Made by a program: the position numbers and the translations under genes. Positions 13,179 to 18,957 of a DNA stretch of 18,957 nucleotides are shown piece by piece. How positions within the stretch are numbered: position 1 is the first letter of the stretch; every line of letters begins with the position of its first letter. The stretch is from Ruminococcaceae bacterium UBA1405 (GTDB lineage: Bacteria; Bacillota; Clostridia; Oscillospirales; Ruminococcaceae): assembly GCA_002305685.1 (NCBI GenBank), contig DBQB01000060.1, positions 1 through 18,957 on the forward strand, given 5' to 3'. A model generated the notes under the pieces. The model saw only the letters and a program-made list of their open reading frames with translations. It was not told the DNA's origin and did no database searches.

Positions 13179-14258
13179 ATGACGTTTCAAAAAGCAGACG
13201 GAATGAACTATGCGCCCAAAGGCAAGGTAAATCTGGTGGTAAAACCGGGAGAGTTTGTGTTTGCTGCCGCCCATCTGGATCACGGACATATTTTTGGTAT
13301 GTGCAACGGTCTTTTGGAGGCCGGAGCCCAGCTGAAATGGGTCTACGATCCCGATCCGGCAAAGGTGGCGGATTTCCTCAAACGCTTCCCCATGGCTACC
13401 CCTGCACAGAGTGAGGATCAGATTCTCTGCGACCCGGAGGTTAAACTGGTGGCGGCTGCGGCGGTTACCTCGGAGCGCTGCGCCTTTGGATGCCGGGTGA
13501 TGGATGCAGGTAAGGATTATTTTACCGACAAAGCCCCTCTCACCACCCTGGAACAGCTGGAGACCGCCAAGGCCAAAGTGCGTGAAACCGGGCGTAAATA
13601 TATGGTGTATTACAGCGAGCGGCTGCACGTGGAAGCGGCGGTATATGCCGGAGAGCTGGTAAAACAGGGCGCCATCGGCAAGGTGGTGCAGGTGCTGGGC
13701 CTTGGGCCCCATCGCTTAAACGCCCCCACCCGTCCTCAGTGGTTTTTCCAGAAGGAGAAGTATGGCGGCATTCTGTGTGATATCGGCAGCCATCAGATTG
13801 AACAGTTCCTGTTCTATGCCGACGTCAAGGACGCGACGGTGGTTCGCAGCCAGATTGCCAACTACAACCATCCTCAGTACCCCGAGCTGGACGATTTCGG
13901 AGACGCCATGCTGGTGGGAGATAACGGCGCTACCCAGTATTTCCGGGTGGACTGGTTCACCCCCGACGGTCTGGGCACCTGGGGAGACGGCCGTACCGTA
14001 CTGCTTGGCACCGACGGCTATATTGAGCTGCGCAAATACATCAACGTAGCCACCAGCGGTACCGGGGATCATGTTTTCCTGGTGGATCACAAAGGGGAGC
14101 ATCACTTTGAGGTCAGCGGACAGGTGGGATATCCCTTCTTCGGTCAGCTGATTCTGGATTGTATCAACCGCACCGAAAACGCTATGACCCAACAGCACGC
14201 CTTTAAGGCGGCGGAGCTTTGCGTCAAGGCCCAGATGCAGGCAGTCAAACTGAAATAA
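13179..14258 (+). CDS. Gfo/Idh/MocA family oxidoreductase
   Basis: This 359-residue protein has the two-domain layout of NAD(P)-dependent sugar or inositol dehydrogenases. The N-terminal Rossmann part runs FVFAAAHLDHGHIFGM, then LKWVYDPDPAKVADF, with TDKAPLTT (117-123) at the position of the usual EKP motif. The catalytic region is GGILCDIGSHQIEQFLFY, with Asp201 and His205 in the normal D...H pattern. The C-terminal domain contains GTDGYIELRKY. The usual GxGxxG glycine motif is replaced by AAHLDHGHI, seen in a divergent subgroup, so cofactor use should not be assumed. ATG 13179 follows GGAAAGG by seven bases. The frame is open further upstream, but that part overlaps the promoter. Substrate is unknown; the neighbouring rhamnose mutarotase hints at deoxysugar metabolism. 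Confidence 0.88.
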   Translation: MTFQKADGMNYAPKGKVNLVVKPGEFVFAAAHLDHGHIFGMCNGLLEAGAQLKWVYDPDPAKVADFLKRFPMATPAQSEDQILCDPEVKLVAAAAVTSERCAFGCRVMDAGKDYFTDKAPLTTLEQLETAKAKVRETGRKYMVYYSERLHVEAAVYAGELVKQGAIGKVVQVLGLGPHRLNAPTRPQWFFQKEKYGGILCDIGSHQIEQFLFYADVKDATVVRSQIANYNHPQYPELDDFGDAMLVGDNGATQYFRVDWFTPDGLGTWGDGRTVLLGTDGYIELRKYINVATSGTGDHVFLVDHKGEHHFEVSGQVGYPFFGQLILDCINRTENAMTQQHAFKAAELCVKAQMQAVKLK

Positions 14259-14271
14259 CAGGAATCCATGG

Positions 14272-14306
14272 GGCGGGGAATGCCACGATTGGCATTCCCC
14301 GCCATT
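14272..14306 (+). terminator. hairpin after oxidoreductase gene
   Basis: A perfect 14-bp stem (14272-14285 with 14290-14303) closes a CGAT loop 13 bases after the stop. The following sequence is ATTTCG, a weak T-run, so termination may be partial and allow read-through into the moxR operon, for which I see no separate strong promoter. Confidence 0.65.
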
Positions 14307-14342
14307 TCGTAAAGCATGATAAGCAGATCAGGAGGATGGATG

Positions 14343-15317
14343 ATGGAGTCCAACACTTTACAGATGCAGGCAGCCTCAGATTTTCTGGACGCGCTGCGCA
14401 AAAATATTGCCAAGGTGATGGTGGGAAAGGATACGGCGGTAGAGATGTTGTTGACCGCCCTCATCTGCGGTGGCCATGTACTGATTGAAGACCTGCCCGG
14501 TCTGGGAAAAACCACCCTGGCCGCCGCGCTGGCCCGTTCCCTCAGCTGTACCTTTAAGCGCATCCAGTTTACCCCCGACGTATTGCCCTCGGATGTCACC
14601 GGATTTACCGCCTACAATCTGGCCACCGGGGAGAAGGAGGTACGTTTCGGGGCGGTGATGGCCCAGATGGTGCTGGCAGATGAAATCAACCGCACCAGCC
14701 CCAAAACCCAATCCAGCCTTCTGGAGGTGATGCAGGAGCGTCAGGTGACCATCGATGGGGAAACCTATCCGCTGCCGGAACCCTTTATGGTGCTGGCCAC
14801 CCAAAACCCGTCGGAGCTCACCGGAACCTATCCCCTTCCGGAAGCCCAGCTGGACCGTTTCTTGCTGAAAATCTCCATGGGTTATCCCAGCCGGGAGGAG
14901 GAATATGAGATCTTAAACCGCCGCCGGGAGGGAATCCCGGTCAGTCAGCTGCAGCCGGTGGGAAGTGCTCAGGACGTTATGAGGCTGCGGGAACAGTTTT
15001 CCCAGATCAAATGTGCCCCCGCCATCCTCAACTACATCGTGCAGATCGCCCAGGCCAGCCGCCAGAGCGAGGATATCTCCCTGGGGGTAAGCCCTCGCGG
15101 TTCTATCGCCCTGATGGAAGCCTCCATGGCAAGGGCTATGCTTCAGGGCAGAGGGTATGTGCTGCCGGAGGATGTGAAAGCCATGGCAGGTCCGGTATTG
15201 GCACACCGTATCCGGCTGAACCTCCAGGCCAGCATGAAAAATTACAGTGCCGGACAGATTCTCCAATCGGTGCTTTCCAAGGTTCCGGTACCAGGGGTTG
15301 GCGGGGAGAAGCTATGA
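14343..15317 (+). CDS. MoxR-type AAA+ ATPase
   Basis: This 324-residue ATPase belongs to the MoxR family of chaperone-like AAA+ proteins, which often help mature or assemble partner proteins encoded next to them. Visible motifs are Walker A (DLPGLGKTT, Lys56), Walker B (LADEINR, Asp113-Glu114), sensor 1 (LATQNP, Asn155) and the LPEAQLDRFLLK arginine-finger region. The C-terminal lid includes VSPRGSIALMEASMARAML. ATG 14343 is seven bases after AGGAGG (14330-14335). ATG 14340 and 14316 are in frame but badly placed. The stop overlaps the next start by four bases (ATGA at 15314-15317), so the DUF58 gene is translationally coupled. This pairing is the standard one for the family. Confidence 0.93.
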   Translation: MESNTLQMQAASDFLDALRKNIAKVMVGKDTAVEMLLTALICGGHVLIEDLPGLGKTTLAAALARSLSCTFKRIQFTPDVLPSDVTGFTAYNLATGEKEVRFGAVMAQMVLADEINRTSPKTQSSLLEVMQERQVTIDGETYPLPEPFMVLATQNPSELTGTYPLPEAQLDRFLLKISMGYPSREEEYEILNRRREGIPVSQLQPVGSAQDVMRLREQFSQIKCAPAILNYIVQIAQASRQSEDISLGVSPRGSIALMEASMARAMLQGRGYVLPEDVKAMAGPVLAHRIRLNLQASMKNYSAGQILQSVLSKVPVPGVGGEKL

Positions 15318-16534
15318 GGAAAAAGGGTGAACGGTCCCGACAACCCGGTCGGATGCGCCGGCTTCGGATCCCCTATGCCCTTTCTATGGGCGGGATGCTG
15401 TTGGCCGGGTGGCTGAGCGGAGAGCGGCTTTGCTTTCTGATCTTTTTTGCCCAGCTGTTTTTGCTGCTGTTTTGCGTGGGGGTAATCCTCTATACCGTCT
15501 GTTCCTTTGCGTTTTTACAGGAGATCAGCCGTAAGGAGGCGGTGAAAGGGGATACCGTCCGGCTTTCTTTGCAGATTCACAACGAAAAATTTTATCCCTT
15601 TACCATGATGAAGGTCCACATTCAGGCTGTCAGCCGTCAGCAGGACCAGGTGCTTTCCTTTCATCTGGCGCCGATGGACTCCATCTCCTTTGATCTGCCC
15701 ATCTACTGCCAGTGGCGGGGCGAGGTGGGGATCGGCATGGGGGTGGTGGAGCTGGAAGATATGTTTGGTCTGGTCCATATCCGCTTTCCCATGACCATCC
15801 TTCCCTATTACCGTCCCAGGACGCTGCTGGTGCTGCCCAAAGCGGACCCTCTCAACCTTTCCGCCAAAAGCCAGGCCAGACGGCTGCAAAGCAGCGGAAC
15901 TCTTACCCAACAGTCCGATTCCGGATACGACCTCTATGGGCTCAAGGGCTATCAGCCGGGAGATACCGATCGCCAGATACACTGGAAGGTATCGGCGGCG
16001 CATCATGCCCTGTACACCAAGCGGTATGAGCGGGAGGCCCGACCGCAATGTGTGCTGGTGATGGATGATACCATGCCCTTTCACGGAGAACAGGGCCGGA
16101 TGGCCTCGGATCTTCTCTGCTGCGCTGCGGCGACGCTGATACAGTGGGCGCTCTCCCACCAGAGTGGGGTGCGTCTCTGCGCCGGTTCCGCCTCCATCCC
16201 GGTGATGGAGGCGGCCTCCCAAAACGATTTTCCAGCCCTGCAGCGCTGGTTGGCGCTGCTTCCCTTTGAGGGGGAAGGAACCACCCCGGCACGGCTGGAG
16301 CAGGAGCTTTCCGGGCGTTTGGGGGAGGGGAAATTGCCGGTCTATCTGCTGACCACCGATGCCCCGCCTCTGTTTGACGCCATGGCCGGCGCGCTGCGCC
16401 GGGGTGCGGATGTGATTCTCATCCGCACAGCCGCTGCGGACGGCGAAACACTTCCCCAGGTCCCCGATGGCGTTTTGGATATTGTATTGGAGCCGGGATG
16501 CGATATTGGAACAAGATTGGGGGAGATGTTATGA
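15314..16534 (+). CDS. DUF58 domain-containing protein
   Basis: This 406-residue protein has a basic N terminus and two hydrophobic segments at about 20-35 and 40-66. A soluble region follows with the DUF58 signature at 210-231, LKGYQPGDTDRQIHWKVSAAHH. The C-terminal half resembles a von Willebrand A-like fold, with VLVMDDTMPF where a metal-site motif is expected. Such proteins sit at the membrane and are almost always found beside a MoxR ATPase. Their biochemical role is not settled. ATG 15314 overlaps the moxR stop and follows GGGGAG. The frame is open further upstream inside moxR, but that part is a shadow. The end overlaps the next gene by four bases (ATGA at 16531). Confidence 0.92.
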   Translation: MRKKGERSRQPGRMRRLRIPYALSMGGMLLAGWLSGERLCFLIFFAQLFLLLFCVGVILYTVCSFAFLQEISRKEAVKGDTVRLSLQIHNEKFYPFTMMKVHIQAVSRQQDQVLSFHLAPMDSISFDLPIYCQWRGEVGIGMGVVELEDMFGLVHIRFPMTILPYYRPRTLLVLPKADPLNLSAKSQARRLQSSGTLTQQSDSGYDLYGLKGYQPGDTDRQIHWKVSAAHHALYTKRYEREARPQCVLVMDDTMPFHGEQGRMASDLLCCAAATLIQWALSHQSGVRLCAGSASIPVMEAASQNDFPALQRWLALLPFEGEGTTPARLEQELSGRLGEGKLPVYLLTTDAPPLFDAMAGALRRGADVILIRTAAADGETLPQVPDGVLDIVLEPGCDIGTRLGEML

Positions 16535-18861
16535 ACCGGATTCGTCTCTGGTTGGAGCAGCATCAGCCGCTGCTGGAACTGGGCGTGGATGCGCTGTCCG
16601 CATGGCTGTTGGGCGCTGGAATGACGATGGTACTCTGTCTGGCTCTCCCATTTCCGGTGCTGCGGGAGGTTTCCGGATGGACGGTACTGTTCTGTTCTCT
16701 GGCGGGAACGGCGGCGGTAACCCTTCTTTCCCGCCGGTGGTGGGCACTGCCGGGAGGGTTGGCAGCGGCGGCGTTGGGTCTGTGGATATTTTCCAAAACC
16801 CAAGGCTGGGAAGATTTTGTACAGAGTGTTTCCCAATATGCTCTCTGGTGCCTTTCCGGTTTCCCAGCGGTGGAGCCGCCCTTGTCTCAGCCCAGCGTCC
16901 TTTGGATTTGGCTTTTGTTGGGAACGGTTTGCTGCGGGGTTTGGCTGTTTTTGATGCGCAGGCTGTTTTCCTATCTTGTCACCCTGCTGAGTGCCGCGGG
17001 GATGATGGGCGTGGTTTTGTTTTGGCTTTCCCAGCAGCGCGCCGAGGCAGGCGCCCTCAGCTTTGTCAGCGCCACCGCGCTGATGGGATGCATTGTGACG
17101 CTGCCCAGGGTGTACGCCCGGTATCTATGCCGTAGCGGCCCTTCTGCGGTGACCCGCATCTCTGTTCAGATTTTGGCCGTGCCGGCGGCGCTGATCTGTG
17201 TGGGCGGCGCGTTCTGGATGGTGCCTGAGGACACATCCCAGTGGCAGTCCACGCTGCTGACCAATTTTGTGCTGGATGTTGGGGATTTGCTTCGGTTTTC
17301 CATGGGGGATTCCCAGGGATACTGGGAGTTTAACCTTTCCACCGTCCAGTATCAGCCGTTGTCCGACCGTCTGGGCGGACCGGTGGAACTCTCCGACGAC
17401 CGTATTATGTCGGTAAAAACCGAGGACCCGGTTCTGCTCAAAGGCGCGGTGCAGGATACCTATACCGGCAGCGGCTGGATCGATTCCCGCAACAACGGCC
17501 GGTTTCGTCTGGAAAGCCTAATTTGGAGCGGACGGCGTCAGGATGTGATGGGGCTGGATATCCCTTCCGACAAGAAGGTTCGGGAGCTGTATCTGCGTCT
17601 GACCAAGGAGGTTACGCTGGATATCTTCCCTTCTTATTATTGGTACTGCACCATCTTTACCCCCGGACGGCTGATAGATACCTCCTTTCGGGGAAACTGG
17701 GAGCAGACGGTGTACTTTAACGATCAGGGGGAGGTATTTACCCAGGAGGCGGTAGGGGCCGGATACGAGGTGACTGGACGCGTATTTCGTCCGCGGGACT
17801 CCGGAATGGACCGGGAGATTGAGCTGTTGGAGCGGCTGGCCGCCTCCGGCAAAAAGGACAAAGCCTATGAGGAGATACAGCAGCAGTATTTACAGCTGCC
17901 CCAGTCTCTGCCGGACCGGGTACGTCAGATTGCCCAGGAGATCACTGCCAGGGAGACCACCCCTTATCAGAAGGCAACGGCCATCTCCGACTGGCTGTCG
18001 AAAAACTGCATCTATACCCTCACCCCCTCGGTTCCTCCTCAGGACCGGGATTTTGTGGATTGGTTTTTGGAAACCAAGGAGGGATACTGCACCTATTATG
18101 CCTCCGCCATGACGGTGCTGGCCCGATGCGTTGGAATCCCTGCCCGGTATGTGACCGGGTTTGGTTTGAAGGAGGATACCGGACTGCAGGAGGATTGGTA
18201 CTATATCTCCAACGCCACTGGCCACGCATGGAGTGAAATCTATCTGTACGGCATCGGCTGGGTACCGCTGGATCCATTAAACTGGAGCCCAGTGCAGCAG
18301 TATGCCGCCCGGCCTGACGCCACCCCCACGGTGGAGGATTGGACGGAGGAAGAAGAGGAGGAACTTCCATCTCCTTCCCTCACCCAGCCACCGGAACAAC
18401 TGTCCCAAGGCAGCCGCTATGGGATATGGGCGCTGGCGCTGCTGTTTACGGCAGCCGCTGTAGTAATGTTAATCCTGGGCATATATCGGTATCCCGGGGA
18501 AAGGTTTCGTATGCGGCGGATGCTGCGAAAGGGGCTTTCCTCCCCACAATGGCTGGAACTGCTTTATGAAGATCTGCTGCGGCAGCTGCGGTTGCTGGAG
18601 CTTTCTCCCCAGTCGGGGGAAACCCTCACCGAGTTTGCCGCCAGGGTAGACGCCCGTCTGCCGCTGGAGCGGGAGGACCGGCCCATGAGCCAGATCGCCG
18701 TCTGGGTCAACGCCTGGCGTTTTGGCGCAGAAACGCCGCCCCAGGATAAGCTGGAATGGCTTTGCGGATACCACGATGCGCTGGAACGGCTGGTGCTGGT
18801 ACGACTGGGCCGAGGCGGTTATTTTTGGAAGAGATGTGTTCCCAGTGTTTTGGGAAGATAG
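16531..18861 (+). CDS. membrane-anchored transglutaminase-like protein
   Basis: This 776-residue protein has about six membrane helices in residues 20-235. A large extracytoplasmic region follows with a transglutaminase-like domain, then one more membrane helix at 631-652 and a cytoplasmic tail. The catalytic triad is visible: Cys520 in EGYCTYYASAM, His565 in GHAWSE and Asp581 in PLDP. The tail (about 665-770), with LLYEDLLRQLRLLELSPQSGETLTEFAARVD, resembles the DUF4129-type ending of this family. An acidic stretch EDWTEEEEEELPSPS precedes the last helix. ATG 16531 overlaps the DUF58 stop, with GGGGGAG just upstream. It is the third gene of the classic MoxR-DUF58-transglutaminase operon, thought to act in envelope protein or peptidoglycan-related processing. 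The stop is TAG at 18859. Confidence 0.93.
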   Translation: MNRIRLWLEQHQPLLELGVDALSAWLLGAGMTMVLCLALPFPVLREVSGWTVLFCSLAGTAAVTLLSRRWWALPGGLAAAALGLWIFSKTQGWEDFVQSVSQYALWCLSGFPAVEPPLSQPSVLWIWLLLGTVCCGVWLFLMRRLFSYLVTLLSAAGMMGVVLFWLSQQRAEAGALSFVSATALMGCIVTLPRVYARYLCRSGPSAVTRISVQILAVPAALICVGGAFWMVPEDTSQWQSTLLTNFVLDVGDLLRFSMGDSQGYWEFNLSTVQYQPLSDRLGGPVELSDDRIMSVKTEDPVLLKGAVQDTYTGSGWIDSRNNGRFRLESLIWSGRRQDVMGLDIPSDKKVRELYLRLTKEVTLDIFPSYYWYCTIFTPGRLIDTSFRGNWEQTVYFNDQGEVFTQEAVGAGYEVTGRVFRPRDSGMDREIELLERLAASGKKDKAYEEIQQQYLQLPQSLPDRVRQIAQEITARETTPYQKATAISDWLSKNCIYTLTPSVPPQDRDFVDWFLETKEGYCTYYASAMTVLARCVGIPARYVTGFGLKEDTGLQEDWYYISNATGHAWSEIYLYGIGWVPLDPLNWSPVQQYAARPDATPTVEDWTEEEEEELPSPSLTQPPEQLSQGSRYGIWALALLFTAAAVVMLILGIYRYPGERFRMRRMLRKGLSSPQWLELLYEDLLRQLRLLELSPQSGETLTEFAARVDARLPLEREDRPMSQIAVWVNAWRFGAETPPQDKLEWLCGYHDALERLVLVRLGRGGYFWKRCVPSVLGR

Positions 18862-18935
18862 CGAAGTTTCCATAGGCAACCGGTTTGCCGATTGCTGTGA
18901 AAAGACAGAAAAAGGGTGTGCGCTTTCACGTAAGC

Positions 18936-18957
18936 TGAACTGCTCCCTGTCAAGTAG
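18936..18957. mobile_element. possible IS3-family (IS150-group) terminal inverted repeat, cut by window edge
   Basis: The last 22 bases begin TGAACTGCTCCCTG. IS150-group elements start with TGTACTGCACCC, and this matches at 10 of 12 positions. No transposase is in the window, so the element, if real, lies to the right. The call rests on a short match only. Confidence 0.3.

Overview
This window looks like part of a chromosome from a gut-type member of the Clostridia (Bacillota), most likely an Oscillospirales/Ruminococcaceae-like anaerobe. The evidence is the GC-moderate coding sequence, strong AGGAGG-type ribosome binding sites, several TTGACA-17-TATAAT-like promoters, and the clostridial style of the diaminopimelate decarboxylase and glycolytic proteins. 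This placement is an inference from protein style, not a database match.

Layout. Positions 1-1543 hold three small unassigned genes on the + strand: a GC-rich one cut by the window edge, then two AT-rich ones that each follow a near-identical GTGAGGTGA leader. They resemble a cassette of toxin-immunity-type genes. Positions 1642-1830 look like the decayed 3' end of a serine recombinase. A TIGR04076-family small protein (1969-2292) follows a perfect 9-bp dyad. Positions 2293-2942 have no convincing gene but hold two terminators and the promoter of the next gene. Positions 2943-5603 encode a large secreted protein with a signal peptide, repeat-rich beta region, Asp/Asn-rich linker and three bacterial SH3 domains. 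It is interrupted by a single in-frame TAG at 3549. After it come a strong terminator with insertion-sequence-like arms, a minus-strand tRNA-Ser(GGA) with its own promoter and terminator, and a small acidic protein.

Positions 6591-10431 are a minus-strand glycolytic operon, pgk-tpiA-gpmI. It has a clear sigma-A promoter, a catabolite-responsive-element-like site upstream, and a terminator after gpmI. A folded element of about 82 bp lies between pgk and tpiA. Divergent from pgk, on the + strand, are lysA (diaminopimelate decarboxylase), a small hypothetical protein, an L-rhamnose mutarotase with its own promoter and terminator, and a Gfo/Idh/MocA-type oxidoreductase with its own promoter.

Positions 14343-18861 are a tightly coupled three-gene operon: MoxR AAA+ ATPase, DUF58 protein, and a membrane-anchored transglutaminase-like protein. 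The genes overlap by 4 bp ATGA junctions. The last 22 bases resemble the end of an IS3-family (IS150-group) insertion sequence.

Most of the window is ordinary core metabolism. The parts most worth a second look are the amber-interrupted SH3 protein, the folded element in the glycolytic operon, the operator-like dyads in the pgk/lysA divergent region, and the accessory left end with its immunity-like genes and recombinase scar. I found no CRISPR array, prophage or clearly new defence system.
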